A DNA stretch of 64,000 nt, from positions 18,145,079-18,209,078 of the forward strand of contig CM049307.1 of assembly GCA_026874595.1 (NCBI GenBank), in the 5' to 3' direction. This DNA is from Sipunculus nudus. Taxonomy: Eukaryota; Annelida; Sipuncula; Golfingiida; Sipunculidae. Shown here in pieces: positions 1 to 12,660 of this stretch. A program made the position numbers and the translations under genes. A model generated the notes under the pieces. It ran no database searches and had not been told where the DNA came from. It was given only the letters and a program-made list of their open reading frames with translations. Positions within the stretch are counted from its first letter, which is position 1, and each line of letters starts with the position of its first letter.

Positions 1-133
1 TGTGGTTTGGGCAAGCCCCAAGTGCGTGCAATTGGTTAATCATGGCACTCGGAAAGTGTGCATCAAACCCAGGACACCAACTGGAAAGGTAACTAAAGTG
101 GAAGCGGTCCACACAGAACGTTTTGAGGTCTGA

Positions 134-1240
134 TTGGCAGGACAAGATATTCTAATTAAGAAGAATGGCCAGGATCAAAGCCAAGCTACACCCAGGGATG
201 GTGGCCATGTCCCTTCGAAAGACATGTTTGACTTCAAGTCTATCGAGCTAAACAAAGGAGATGTGCTGGGATTATTTCGGGATTCAGGATATATTCTACA
301 AGAAGGGTGCACCTTTGAGCTGCACCCCACTGGTACAGCGTCACATAGTCACAGAAAGAGTATCCAGTCCTTCAGGAGACTGTCGCCTCAGTTGTGGAGG
401 GAAGTGAAGTGTCATCTCGAAGACCTGCTCCAGCGAGGTATCATATGTGAGAGCAATTCGCCGTAAGCGTCACCGATGGTGGTGGTACGCAAGCGAGCCG
501 GCCAGATACGTCTGGGCGTCGATTATAGAAAACTGACTCAAAGTATAAGGAGAGATTGGTCCCCATTTCCGAGGATTAGAGAATCCCTTGAGGCCCTCGG
601 AAGTGCAACCGTATTTAGTACTCTAGATTTGGCGACAGCCTATTTACAAGTGAAAGTGGCTGCAGAAGACCGCCACAAGACTGCATTTGCAACGCCAGCG
701 GGGCTATATGAGTTTCAGAGGATGCCATTTGGCTTGGTGAATAGTTCCGCGACATGGCAGCGACTTATGAGCACTGTTTTTAGAGAAGACCTCTATGATA
801 CTCTCCTGGTGTATTTGGACGATACAATCCTGTACTCGCCGACATGGGAGGAACACTTACCCAGACTAGAGAACGTCTTCAAAAAGCTAAGGACACATGG
901 GCTCAAGCTTTCTCTGCGGTAGTGTCACTTTTTCAGACCAAGGTCAATTACTTGGGACATGTTGTTACATCCGAAGGGGTTAGCCCAGATTAGTTGCGTG
1001 GAGTGCTGGCAGAGACCAACTACCTTGAAGGATTTGAGGACATTTCTTGGATTCTGCTCTTGTTATAGGAGATTCGTTCCAAAATTCGCCAGCCGAGTGT
1101 CTCCATTAAATGACTTGGTTAGTACCTTACCGAAACTACAGAAAACCAAGAGGCAGAGCGTCCCCATCGGACAGCATTGGGACTCGAGGTGTCAAGGAGC
1201 GTTCCAGGATATCAGGCAGGCCTTAACAACAACCCAAGTT
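134..1240 (+). pseudogene. Ty3/gypsy reverse transcriptase (broken)
   Basis: Family role: RNA- and DNA-templated DNA synthesis during retrotransposition. Visible motifs: the LGVDYRKL block, the first catalytic aspartate in STLDLATAY (residue 51 counted from the ATG at 476), the MPFGL block, and the catalytic YLDD (residues 113-116). After a stop at 920-922 the family-typical NYLGHVV block is in a second frame, and the connection block containing TFLGF and YRRFV is back in the first, near 1,040-1,075. The stop at 464-466 falls inside the conserved segment that precedes the polymerase core (SP-x-ASP in relatives). Catalytic residues survive but the frame does not, so this is a fossil. Confidence 0.92.
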
Positions 1241-1247
1241 CTCAGTT

Positions 1248-1793
1248 TTGCAGGCTTTAACACTGCCGTTTGTGGTGGAGACTGATGCGTCATGTCAAGG
1301 CTTAGGGGCAATACTCAGGCAAGTTCATAGAGGGGAGCGAAAAGTCATCGCCTACGCAAGCAGAGGGTTACGCTTAGGAGAAAGGAACATGGATAAGTAC
1401 AGTTTCAAGAAGCTCGAGTTGTTGGCCCTGAAGTGGGCCATCACTGAAAAGTTCAGGGAGGACCTCCAAGAGAAGCCCTTTACAGTCATTACGGACAACT
1501 ATCCGTTGACCCTTTGGGACCGAGATGGTAAGGAGGAACCCGCTGAGGAGGATACACATACTCTCTATGCATTAGCAGCCTACTCAGATGACATTGACTT
1601 GCCCACAGATAGTTCACCAAAGTCAAGTGAGATCCTTTGGGAGGCTTCGTGTACCACACGTTCGGACCTTGAACTTCCGATGAAGGTTTGGAAGTATGGT
1701 ACTCGCGAGAAGCAACCTTTCCTAAGCGACGCTTTAGAGGCTACTCTGCTGCCGCACTTGTCCAAAAAAAGCCTTAGCAGATGTACAAGGTAA
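1248..1793 (+). pseudogene. Ty3/gypsy RNase H (partial, decayed 3' part)
   Basis: Family role: removal of the RNA strand of the RNA-DNA hybrid in reverse transcription. Counting from the ATG at 1,248, the acidic residues expected of RNase H are present: D13 in VVETDAS, E57 in KLELLALK and D83 in TDN. The block IAYASRGL is also typical. After TDN-x-PLT the usual continuation toward the last catalytic aspartate is lost and replaced by an acidic, unrecognisable stretch, suggesting a deletion or a local frame change. The ATG is only the first methionine in the open stretch; the domain was originally internal to pol. Confidence 0.88.
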
Positions 1794-1938
1794 GGACCCC
1801 ATAATAAGACCATTCCTCGGAGATTGGCGCATAATACTATACCGCTATTGAGAGAGAGGCGTAGGAAACCGCGAGAAAATCAATTGATGTACCGATAATA
1901 GGATCGCTTCCAGGAGACAGAGGGGATCCTCTACAGAC

Positions 1939-2535
1939 ATGTTAAAGATCCAAAAACTGGGACCCTTTAAACAGCTTGTACTGCCTGCAGAGTTACGTGA
2001 CCAACTGTTAGGTGCCCTTCATGACGGAAACGGACACCAGGGGTTGAAAGGACGGAACAAATGGTCCGAAAGAGAATGGATTGCGCGTTGTGGCCGATGC
2101 ACTCTGTCCAAGTACAAAAGGATGAAGACGCCCCTGGGTACGATACCTGCAGTCAGGCCACTGGAAGTTGTTGCGATCGATTTCACGGTCCTAGAGCCCG
2201 CGACAGATGGAAGAGAAAACATTCTCGTCATCACTGATGTGTTCACAAAGTGGACTGTCGCAGTCCCAATGCGCGACCAGAAGGTCACAACAGTCGCTCA
2301 AGTGTTACGCCGAGAGTGGTTTTCAAGGTATTGTGCACCAGCACGCTTACACAGTGATAGAGGCCGTGATTTCGAGGGCCACGTTGTCCGTGCCTTGTGT
2401 GAGACGTATGGAGTGAAGAAGTCAAGAACAACTGCGTACAGGCCCAAATCCAATGGGCAATGTGAACGGTTCAACCGGAACCTACACGATTTATTGAGGT
2501 CCCTCGAGGCAAACAGAGTAAGTGTTTGCTTATAA
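1939..2535 (+). pseudogene. Ty3/gypsy integrase core
   Basis: Family role: insertion of element cDNA into the host chromosome. From the ATG at 1,939, the zinc-binding region shows H28, H33, C51 and C54, but only 17 residues separate H33 from C51, fewer than in relatives, so part of the finger is deleted. The catalytic core has D81 (AIDFT), D140 (HSDRG) and E176 (GQCERFNR), giving the canonical 35-residue D-to-E spacing. The frame closes at 2,535, before the end of the domain. The triad is intact and the finger is damaged. Confidence 0.92.
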
Positions 2536-2539
2536 TGTC

Positions 2540-3110
2540 ACCCCCACTCGTCGACAGGATACAACCCATTTTACTTATTGTTTGGTCGGGATTGGATAAA
2601 CCAGAACTGGATACTGGAGAGATACCCTGGGTGATGGCACACAAACGTCGGATGCGAGAAGTGTACACTATTGTACAGAGGAACCTTACAAAGGCAGCAC
2701 ACATGCGTAAGCAAAGACATAATGTGACTGCACGTGAACAGCCGTTCAGAGCTGGGAACATATGTCCGGATGCGAAATCGACTTCGGGAGAGGCATAAGA
2801 TAGCCGATGCCTTTCATGCAGAACTGTACAAGATCCTGTCGCAGTTCGAGGACAAGGATGTATATAACATACAAAGAGATGATGGCGAAAGAGCACCAAA
2901 ATGGGTAAATCGAGAATAACTTTTACTAGTTGACGACAATCCAGAAGTAGCTGGGGATGCAGAGCTGGAGGATCAACCGAATGAGACTCTTGTACTTCAG
3001 CGAGATCCACCACGGGCTCTTGCAGGAGCCGATCCACGTGAGAACGTGCGACCGAACGACGCCGGCCGTGCCGCGCAGATACCCTAAGCGGGCGAATGCT
3101 GGACAGCATA
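2540..3110 (+). pseudogene. Ty3/gypsy pol C-terminal tail
   Basis: After the integrase frame closes, other frames carry the expected downstream blocks: a stretch near 2,560 resembling the NPFYLLFGR segment after the integrase core, then near 2,750-2,930 a YVRMRNR...KI segment followed by YNIQRDDG and a VNREEL-like block, which matches the chromo-less integrase tail of many metazoan gypsy elements. Several frames are needed to follow it. No reliable end of the coding region can be placed; it fades out by about 3,110. Confidence 0.7.
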
Positions 3111-3190
3111 CTAATACGCATCACGAGCCTCGGTATGTGCCGGGGAACGAGCTGGAAGCTCGAGAGAAGCCGAACCCATTGAATATTACT

Positions 3191-4171
3191 GTTCAAACCT
3201 GCATCATTGTTTAAGAATGAGAATAGCTGGTAGATTTTGTGCCTCATTGGGCGATCACCGAGTTTTGATAGCTGCATAACTGTTGTCCATGTTAGTAAGT
3301 TAAGTTGCTCTTCACACTGTTCTTCGTAATTGAGACTGTACCCTACGCCTGGTAACTTTTGGTTCAGCTTAGGATAGGTACCATCCGGAGGATCGGATTC
3401 AGTTAAATGCTGGGTGGATGTGGCCAGGCGCACTTCTAACGATGTCAGTATTGGCCTAGACGATAGCGCCATCTGAGGGTAGTGTACCGTACTAGATCTA
3501 GAGATGTTCGGGAGTTTCCGTGACCCTTCGATAGAAACGTAGTCAGAACATAAAACATGACGGAACGCTAGCAGGGTTAGGAAGATTTGTGAGGGAAATC
3601 CCTTCGTAGAGCCGATAACGGTGGTGACAGCTGCTTGTTTCCCTGCCGATTGACGGTAAATGTTATTCAGATAATTTGGAACGTCACCTTAAGCATAGCC
3701 CATCTGTTAATCAATCTTCTTGATTGGGATTATACCCACGTGTTCCGTAAGGCCGGTGGCATCAGTATTCGCTGTTTTTTTTTTTTGACGAGTTAGATCG
3801 TAATGCCACTTTATCGTATGCTCAAAAGCTGATATAGTCCATGGATTTGCTTAATCTCGGTAGTAGTGTAATCAGTGTAGTCTAAACGGTATGCACAAAG
3901 GAGGACCAAAGAAGGTTTAGCCACACTAAGTACTAACCCCCTAAACCTTGTACTAAACCCAATGTATGAATAATAACGAAGCAGGTCAGCAAGGTCACTA
4001 TGGGGATTCCCCAGAGAAAACAACAGTTAAGAGCAATTTTACTGCTGTCTTTTGCTGTACAGTGTATGTAAGGGCTAGTGACTGTGTAATATTTGTGTAA
4101 CCAATCCTATAAAACCTCCTACAACTGATAGGTCAGTTAAAACATGTAAAATGAGCCTCTTTAGTTCAAAC
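3191..4171. other. No gene seen; possible 3' UTR/LTR of the gypsy element
   Basis: The stretch is non-coding on both strands. Its first part could be 3' UTR or LTR of the element to the left, but with no partner LTR in the window this cannot be tested. A T10 run is at about 3,775-3,786. Confidence 0.5.
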
Positions 4172-6290
4172 TTTCAGCCATGCTGAGCTATTGTGATGGG
4201 TCTTTGATCATTACAAGCCCGGATATTTTTTTCTAAAGGGGGGTGTCAAGGAAGATGTCAAGGCACATACTTTATATATAATTAGTGAATTATATAACAA
4301 ATACATAGTAAATATAAATATATAATATGCATATATTTTATGTTGTATGGCCAAGGACTCATGTGATATCTGGAGCCCCCCCCCCCCAAAAAAAAAGTAG
4401 GCACGCAATGTAATGAGCCTCGAAAAAAAACGAGGCCAGATATAAACTCTACTAGGATTTATAATACCTAAAATCAAATATTGTGTAAATATATGGTAAA
4501 TAATGCATTTTAGGGGATTCGGAGCAATATTATGCATAATTCATAAGTCGGATAAAAAAGGTTTTGCCGAGAGCAGGGAAGGGGTACCCAAACCCCCAAA
4601 ACCCTCTCTGGATTGATCTTAGTTCAGTATCTCTCGGTCAAGCCATTAACAGGACATACGATACTGACCTAGAGAGACCTTGGTAAACATCATGACAGGT
4701 CCTGCAGAAATCTCCTGGCAAACTTGGTATTAGCTCCGTGAACACCTTGAAAATTACATTTTCTGAATGTTAAAGGCTTTTGAACAAAATTTATAATAAT
4801 AGCTCAAGAAAATAAAATAATGTATATACTCCACACATGTGTACAACCCTGCTTGCAGATTTTTGACAACATTGCCACAAACAGCTCCTCATGAAGGTCA
4901 CCTCACAGGTTTTATGTTTCACAAAAATCAGTCAATTTGGAGTACCAAATGATGAAACAAAGCTCCAGTTTCCATATAAAATGAAGAAATTTACTGCGCT
5001 TATTCATTTTTATAGCTCGACCTACTGTATTTGAATATTGGTGTCATCTAAATGTTTAATGGTTTATACGGAAATTCAAGATTGGTACTGAGACTGACAC
5101 CTGACTTTTATGTAACAGTAAACTCTGCACTCTTACATGTGACTTGTCTTAATTAAGATAGAATGAGTCTCTCCGTCAGACCTGTAATCCCTTTTTAGTA
5201 TGGAGATATTTACAAAAACATTGGCCAAATATAATTCCTGAAAAATATGAATAATAGAAATGAGGTATCACTCTAATCAGTCAATTTTGAGTGAAAATCC
5301 ATAATCCAGCTGCAATCTCTAAATAAAATTAATGCACGGAATCCCTTTTTCATTTTCATTTTTTAATGAGATAGTGGTTCTCTCTGTGATTTAGAGACTG
5401 TCATCCAAGAGTCATGTGAGAGTTTTACCTCTGAACTTTTATGATTTTTCACTAAAACTGGTCCATTAAGCAAAAAAAAAATTATCCTCCAAAATCTCAG
5501 TAATTAATGAATAATAATCGATGATAACATGCTATATATGTGACCCTTGGATATCTTTATAGACTGAAAAATGCTATAGTAGCACCACTTTTTTTCATAC
5601 ATATATATATTTGCAGATCCGATGGCTAGGCTGACAAATAGCATTCATGCATGGGTTATATATCATATAAATAGGACTAACATTGATGAAATGTCACTGC
5701 AAAAGGTCTATATTGAGTAATATTAATACAGAAGCACGAATTTATCAGTTCACAAGGATTGTTTCGAAATTCGTATTTTATGTAGATCTTACATTAATTT
5801 AACTTTATGACGGGGGAGGGGGGGAGGGCTCCTAAACCTTTTTGTAGGCTATTCTAATGGCTATTTTGAGACTTGCAAATATCAGGCAGCAAGCATGTTT
5901 GTTAGCACTATATATGAGTCTGATTATATCAGGGATTTGGCGCCAAGTAAATACTGTTCATCATATTTAAGGCAATGATTGAAAAGCATGCATGCTCTAT
6001 AGTGATCACCTTGTTTTTACGTTCGTCCATCAGTGACGCAAATTTTCGCGCACAGTATCTCAAAAGTAATATTTTTGATCTTGCTCAGATTCATTGGTAT
6101 GATTGGCGTATGAGAGCTCCAGATCTTTGGCGTGACAGGCCCACTGAAAATCCAATATGTCCACCGGATTAAAATGGGTGATTTTCTATCGCGCAGTATT
6201 TTAAGAGAATATGCGTGAATATTTTTGTCCAAAATCCATTGGGGTGATTGCTGCCCTTGAGTGCTCCGACCCATCAAATTACAGACCTGT
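4172..6290. repeat. Fragments of the 340-bp tandem-repeat family in AT-rich DNA
   Basis: At 4,172-4,195 and again near 5,990-6,010 there are sequences like the left edge of the array at 10,467 (CATGCTGAGCTAT then GTGATC or GTGATG). Pieces such as GAAATCTCCTGGCAAAC near 4,710 and AAGCTCCAGTTTCCATAT near 4,960 resemble array units. The rest is AT-rich with a C12 run at 4,376-4,387. No gene is seen. Confidence 0.5.
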
Positions 6291-8035
6291 CTAATATCTA
6301 ATATTCTTTCACATTATTGAAATCTATTATTATAACCAAGAGGGGGTATGGCTGTCAGGCAAATATTCAAAACTCTTGTATATTATATCAATAATTAGTT
6401 TCTGCCGTGCTTTTACTGACTTTTAGTCCTTATTGAATTATTTTAGATGCTATACTTAAGACCAGTATACAACAAAAAATATGATATTAATTTTATGACT
6501 GAAAAGGTAAAAGATTAATGGCAATATATTATTCAGTTACTAGTGGACCCACCATAAGGTCCATGGTTTTGAAATGATAAATTGATAAAGCCAAATTTCA
6601 GCACCTTATATAGTTGCATTCTGTGTCAAATGTCATGGACTCAAACAGTATATATATATATACAAAAAATAATATGAGTATTATACGGTTAAGAGCTATA
6701 AATATACATGCTATAACAAACATTTAAACACAATTCGCAAGGGAAACTTTATTGTTAAATTCCTGCTCTTTTATGCTACAAAGCAAACATATTACATGTG
6801 ACACTGTTTTTCTTAATTTTATCAGACGGGTCTTCAACAAGAATTGCTGTTAGGGCCAATGTCAGCATATCACATGTATTTGGGGTTAATAAATTATTGG
6901 CGTAAAAACATTTTTATACATTAATACTTTTAACAACCCATAAAATGGTTCAAATGCAATGAATTTTGGCACTTAGTCCGACCTTAAACTACCCCCCTAC
7001 CAGGTCTAACTTTTTGCTTAAATCTCGGACTAAAATGCAGAGATAAACTCAGTTAATCTCTAGTCTGTTTTTGAGCATACGGTCTAAAGTTGGTCTGCAG
7101 ATTAAACTGAGACTAACCATTAGTCGGCCTTTGTGCATACGGCCCTAAGAGTTTAATGCAAATGTAAGAGAGTCCATTGTTGTTATATTACCACAGTTGC
7201 TGTTGTAAAGGTTGATTTGAGCTGAGAATTGTTCAGTCAATTCGGATTACACGTAGGCTTATTAATATTAATTGTACACCACGCTGCCTGTAACGAGTTT
7301 AATGTTTATGGCTAGAGCTGGCAATATTCATCATCATGGCGTATGAAACTGTGTTATAGGCTGTGATGTGTGACTGACAGCTCAGGCCGTATTGTCAAGA
7401 CTGACAAGAGCTTTAACACCCACGGATTATTAGTGGTTAGTATACTTGTAGTGTTTGATTAGATACTGCAGCCACCTGTATAGGACTTATCATGTCTTGA
7501 TACACTGATACAACTGTAAAATTAATTTCTTAGTTGGCAACTTCTTTATGACTTTAACCTGGGTTATAATAGTAACTTGCTGGTGATTTAACCTGAGGTG
7601 ATGAAGGTTATATGAAACCGAACATGTATTCACTGATGATAGGAAAATTGATGTGATGGAGATTCTAGAGCGTCTGTTATGTTAATATTTACTATATTTG
7701 TCTTTGATGTGTTATGTAACAGCTAAGAGTAAGGGAATAATCAGTGAACTGAGCATGGTTCAATGGAATCTTATTTTTTTTAGATATGTTTCATCAGGCT
7801 GTATTGTCTCATACTTAATATAATTATCTTATTTTACAGGGTGTTTCTTTTTTTGTTATAGCGGGTGCAACGTGATTTGCATGCCTAGTGCTACAACCCT
7901 GGAATTGTGAGGTCATCTAAGGACAGATTATTATTAAAGAGATTCCAATCAAGTGAACTTGTTGTGAGCTCTTTGTCAGGCATCTGATCCCCAAACCCCA
8001 ACCTGTACAGCCCCAGCTGGTTACACTAATATTTT
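6291..8035. other. No gene seen; AT-rich
   Basis: There are no open frames of note. Two short related segments (TGAGCATACGG near 7,070 and TGTGCATACGG near 7,130) flank the imperfect palindrome GACTAACCATTAGTC near 7,109, suggesting a small decayed repeat. Nothing else stands out. Confidence 0.5.
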
Positions 8036-8039
8036 ATAA

Positions 8040-8370
8040 GAGAATGTGTTTCGAAAATATAATCTATTCCAGCACCCCTGTCCACCTGATATTTCGAGAT
8101 CATTTTTATACAATGCACTAGAGCTTGCCTTTAAGTTTATTTACCCCAGAGGCAAATCAGACAAATGTGGCAATTATCTAACAAGCAGCAAAATAATACT
8201 CTCCCCCGCATTGATTCCATATGATTAATTCAGAATATAAAATGACTGAACAGATATAAGATCTTGCAACATATCATGCTGTGACGACCTAAGATGACGG
8301 ACTAAAACTACAGGTGGACACTAGTTTAGCGGCTTACTGCTGTCTTGAGGACTCCAGACTGGTACCCCAC
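8040..8370. repeat. Dispersed repeat related to 24,160-24,430
   Basis: CCAGCACCCCTGTCCACCTG at 8,070-8,089 recurs at 24,382-24,401 in the same orientation, while the segment GGACACTAGTTTAGCGGC near 8,313 recurs near 24,200-24,220 as its reverse complement. The two modules are therefore shared but differently arranged. No coding potential. Confidence 0.6.
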
Positions 8371-9785
8371 ATATATATATATACCAAGTATATATAGGAC
8401 TAGATATTTATCACATTTTTAAAACGAGGGAGGGCATATGGGGGGTGGGGGGGGGGGGGGGGGCCGCACACACATAAATAGGCCTATTAGCTCTTGAGAG
8501 CTAGAGGAAGGGTGGTGGATGGTGACTTGTAATAGGCATATCTCCTCACATGGACCGGTTTGGAATATTTTGAACAATAGAACATAAAATATGCATTTTT
8601 TTGCAGTATTTTGACCAATTTTCTACTTTTTTAATCACATGTTGCACCACATTAAAAATGATGAATTTTGAATTTACATAATCATGTGTGCCATATTTAT
8701 AATATTTATAATACACTTATATATAGTCTGGGTCCAATGTTAATAATAATTCAGATCCTATACTGGGGTTTTAGGCCTTATTTTACTCAAACCCATCGAA
8801 CGCATGGCATGAAACAAATATAGGCCTACTAAGAGGATAAATGCTATTTTAAAACTTACATGAAGTTTAAAGGTAGGCATAAATGCGAAATTAATATCAC
8901 CCTGAACAGAGGTAGTTGGTTGTGGGGGGGGGGGGGGGGGTTCTCGACCGCCGAAGCCCCCAGTCATTCATAAGGTTGGTTTAAAAAAAAAGGTTGTTGG
9001 TTAAGAGCAGGAGAGGGCTGCGCCTACTGTTCCATGACTGAGACGGGCCCTGTATGAATAAACCTTGTTTAAGGAATGTCAGTGACCTTGACTTATGCGC
9101 GGCGAATATGCATTATCCCGTGAAAAATAAAAAAAAATTAAAAAAAAAATAGCGGAAACGGCCAGGGTTCATCAAGTGGGTTATTGCTGCATGTGCTGTG
9201 TTTGGTGGGTTGATAATATACCACTCCCGATGGAAGAGTAAAGCCGGGACATGCGTTTTGAGCTTTTTCAGTTATTTTCGCCGCTAGACATGATGGTCGT
9301 CCGGTTTATTTGGTAATTGTTTGTCCACTTGTTAAAAAAAATGTTTAAAAACAATATTCTTCGATACTCGTCAGTAGAAATTCCGACGTGCATCCTACCC
9401 ACCCCGTGGTTAAATGGTTTAGTCTACTTTGCTGGAACTATATGCTGTTACATGATTGACAGAAAAATCCGTGGCTGTCGCGCAGTGTTACAGAGATTTT
9501 TTTCTAATGAAATTATTGATGCAATCGACAAGATTACCTATCGCGCAAGAATAGCGGCGGACTGACAAGAAGTAATACGGCATGCAACAAAAACTAAGAC
9601 GCAGATGCGGCTGAGGGTGCACCGTGCAGGAGAATTGGCGCGAACTCATCCGTTCCAAGGTTCTCATGAATCGTGGGCTTTAGGGAGAATAGTGAAAGCT
9701 GATTTTGGTAAGAATCATTTAATTTTTACCACAGCCGAATAAATGCTGACCTAGTTTAAAAGAATGTATAGTGGTTATGCAAAAC
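8371..9785. other. Non-coding stretch with two poly(G) tracts
   Basis: G17 runs occur at 8,447-8,463 and 8,924-8,940. The open frame at 9,317-9,565 (+) has no recognised domain and no supporting splice or start context, so it is not called as a gene. Confidence 0.5.
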
Positions 9786-9872
9786 AACACATCAAATGAA
9801 ATCATATATACACCTGAACATATTTTATTCTTTAAAAAAATGTTCATGTGTATGATTTCATTTTGATGTGTT
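9786..9872. repeat. Long hairpin (inverted repeat, arms ~33-36 nt, 18-nt loop)
   Basis: The left arm 9,786-9,821 (starting AACACATCAAATGAAATCAT) is complementary to the right arm 9,840-9,872, whose reverse complement starts AACACATCAAAATGAAATCA, with a few small indels. The loop is AT-rich. It could be a decayed palindromic MITE or, less likely, a small-RNA precursor. Confidence 0.8.
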
Positions 9873-9910
9873 ATTTTTTCTACTTTAGAAACTTCAGAGC
9901 ATTGTTAAGA

Positions 9911-10460
9911 ACAGGGGCGGACTGGGCCGCCGGGACACCGGGAAGTTTCGATGGCTTGAAATTAATGCACATAAATGCGGGGCAGCAATTTGGTCACGCT
10001 AAAATCTGAGTGTACTTCGCAACTTCGTCAGGGCCTCTGGAGGAAAAGTCCAGTTTATAACAGTCATAGACGAAGCGGGGTCTCGTATAAACAATATTTT
10101 TTAATGCTTTGGTGGAAATGTGAATGTGAAGTCATCATTAGCCCAAGGCCAAATTGAGCTGGAAAGGGCCTCTAGCATATCTTACTAAGGGCTTTTTAAT
10201 TTTCAAAAATGCAAATGCATATATAAACACCTTATACAAGCCCAATTCACATCACGTCAACGAGCCCCTACCAGTTTTCTGGCAAAAGTGGACTTTTTAA
10301 ACGAACTTCGGCCGGACATTGTTTAGGACTCGCTGGAAAATTTTGCTCGGCAGCAGCTCGCCGGGGCCTCCAGCATCGCTGGTGGATTTTTGGGGTCGTC
10401 CGAAGAGAGCTCTATTTTTTAGTTAAAAAAAGTCCTCTGGGCAGAATTTTTTAGCTAAGC
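9911..10460. other. Fragment starting CAGGGGCGGACTGGGCCG; no gene
   Basis: The CAGGGGCGG start resembles other places in the window (29,017; 29,306; 46,073; 49,133) where a GGGGCG module precedes poly(G/C) or gene-poor repeat DNA. It is locally GC-rich compared with its surroundings. No coding region is supported. Confidence 0.4.
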
Positions 10461-10466
10461 TGACTT

Positions 10467-12660
10467 TCAGTCATGCTGAGCTATAGCGATCACTCTTTGT
10501 CCGTCGTCCGTCTGTCCGTTAACCTGGCGCAAATCGTAACCGCTGGACTTAGAATCTTTAAACTTGACATTCTGAGAGGTCGATGAAAAATCTCCTTGGA
10601 AACCAGAAATTAGGTCTCTGTTACCCATATATATATACCTAAGTATCCCCCCCCCCAAGAATTGTCAAAAATTTCATTAAAAAAACTTCAATATCGCGTT
10701 AATTACATCAGTGATGGTCATGATTTTTGGCATACATATTGATCATGAGATGTTCCATCAGTTCCTGCAGCCTGGTGGCGCCATCTGTATTTTTCGATTT
10801 TTTACGAATTTTTTCTCTATTTTTGAGACCTTTAAAAATATGAACATCTGTTAACAGGGCACAAATCGTAAAGACTGGACCTAGAATCTTCATTCTTGAC
10901 ACACAGGGAGACCCATGAAAAGTCTCTATGGAAACCTGAAATTAGGTCTCTGTTACCCATATCCTTTGAGCTGTGGGGCTCCAAATTACTCCCCAGAATA
11001 ATGGAAATTTGATAAAAAAAAAAAACTGCAACATCTCAATAACTACAACACTGATGGTCATGATATTTGGCATACATATTGATCAAGAGGTGTTCCATTA
11101 GTTCTTGCAGACTGGTTGCGCTACCTGTATTTTTTCAAATTTTTACAATTTTTTTTCTCTATTTATAAGACCTTTAAGGATGTAGTTATCTGTCAACGGG
11201 GTACAAATCGTAACGACTGGACCTAGAATCTTCATTCTTGACACACAGGGAGACACATGAAAAAGTCTACATGAAAACCTGAAATTAGGTCTCTGTTACC
11301 CATATCGTTTAAGCTATGGCACTCCAAAGTACAGCTCGGAATAATGGAAAATTTGATACAAAAGCTGAAGTATCTGAACAACTAATGCAGAGATCACCAT
11401 AATTGTGTGCATGGATATTGATCATGGAATGTTTCATCAGTTTCTGCAGACTGGTGGCACCACCTATATTTGTTCGTTTTTTTTTACGAATTTTTTTCTC
11501 TACTTCTGCCACCTTTAAAGAAATGAGCATCTGTTAACAGGGCACAAATCGTATAGACTGAACCTAGAATCTTCATTCTTGACACACAGGGAGACCCATG
11601 AAAAGTCTCCATGGAAAACTGAAATTAGGTCTCTTTTACCAATATCCTTTAAGCTGTATGGCTCCAAAATAACCCTAAGAATAATGAAAAATTTGATACA
11701 AAAACTGCAGTATCTCAATAACTACAACACTGATGGTCATGATTTTTGGCATACATATTGATCATGAGGTGTTCCATCAGTTTCTGCAGACTGGTGGCGC
11801 CACCTGTATTTTTTTCAAATTTTTTACGATTTTTTTCTCTATTTTTGAGACCTTTGAAGATGTGGTTATCAGTCACCAGGGTACAAATCGTAAAAACTGG
11901 ACCTAGAATCTTCATTCTTGTCATTCAAGGAGGCCCATGAAAAGTGTCTGTGGAAACCTGAAATTAGGTCTCTGTTTCCCATATCCTTCAAGCTATAGGA
12001 CTCCGAAGTATCCCTCAGAATAATGAAAAATTTGATACAAAAGCTGAAGTATCTGAACAACTAATGCAGAGATCATCATGATTCTTTGCATGGATATTGA
12101 TTATGGAGTGTTTCATCAGTTTCTGCAGACTGGTGGTGCCACCTGTATTTTATTCAATTTTTCGAATTTTTTTCTCTATTTTTGTGACCTTTAAGGATGC
12201 TGTCATCTGTTTACATGGCACAAATTGTAACAACTGGACCTAGAATCTTCATTCTTGTCATGCAAGGAGGCCCATGAAAAGTGTCTGTGGAAACCTGAAA
12301 TTAGGTCTCTGTTACCCATATCCTTCAAGCTATAGGACTCCGAAGTATCCCTCAGAATAATGGAAAATTTAATACAAAAGCTGAAGTATCTGAGCAATTA
12401 ATGCAGAGATCACCATGATTCTTTGCATGCATATTGACCATTAAGTCTTTTTATTAGTTTCTGCAGACTGGTGGAGCCACGTGTATTTTTTACGCATTTT
12501 TTCTCTATTTTTGAGATATATAAATACAGACACAATCTTGGCCTGTTGTGTAATCTGTTTGATGCTTCAGTTGAATGGGTATATACTACCATTCAGATGA
12601 TGAAATTTCCTTTTGCGAATCACTTTCCAGTCAGCTGAGCGTCATGACCCATGGGTCACT
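10467..12660 (+). repeat. Tandem array of six diverged ~340-bp units
   Basis: The module CAAATCGTAA followed by ACTGGACCTAGAATCTTC recurs (diverged in places) near 10,531, 10,861, 11,203, 11,546, 11,883 and 12,220, i.e. every 332-344 bp. Each unit also has a segment near GAAACCTGAAATTAGGTCTC, an AT-rich part, and an ACTGGTGGCGCCACC-like palindrome. Two unit subtypes are mixed: one with CAACACTGATGGTCATGA, one with TAATGCAGAGATCA. The left edge reads CATGCTGAGCTATAGCGATC and the right edge, near 12,632, AGTCAGCTGAGCGTCATGAC. The layout resembles non-autonomous mobile elements of bivalves that carry internal tandem repeats; that link is an inference. Confidence 0.85.

Larger units (their letters stand above)
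1..3190 (+). mobile_element. Ty3/gypsy LTR retrotransposon, decayed pol region, 5' part outside window
   Basis: The domain order reverse transcriptase, RNase H, integrase, integrase tail on one strand is that of Ty3/gypsy (Metaviridae) pol. The reading frame is broken by in-frame stops (after position 463, at 921 and near 993), by single-base shifts around 931 and 990, and by internal losses, so the copy cannot make a polyprotein. Positions 1-130 still read as pol sequence upstream of the reverse transcriptase, so gag, protease and the 5' LTR lie outside the window. I could not locate a 3' LTR: the sequence after about 3,190 has no second copy in the window to compare with. The base composition is visibly more GC-rich than the following AT-rich DNA. 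Confidence 0.93.

Noticed and set aside
2471-3472. 333-residue open frame on the - strand
   Set aside because: It runs antisense to the gypsy integrase tail, which has clear + strand motifs; no domain is visible in it.
7630-7655. CTGATGATAGGAAAA as a hammerhead core
   Set aside because: There is no room for stem II between CTGATGA and GAAA, and no stem I pairing was found.
10467-12660. CRISPR-like array
   Set aside because: Units are ~340 bp and diverged along their whole length, with no short identical repeats and unique spacers; the DNA is eukaryotic in character.
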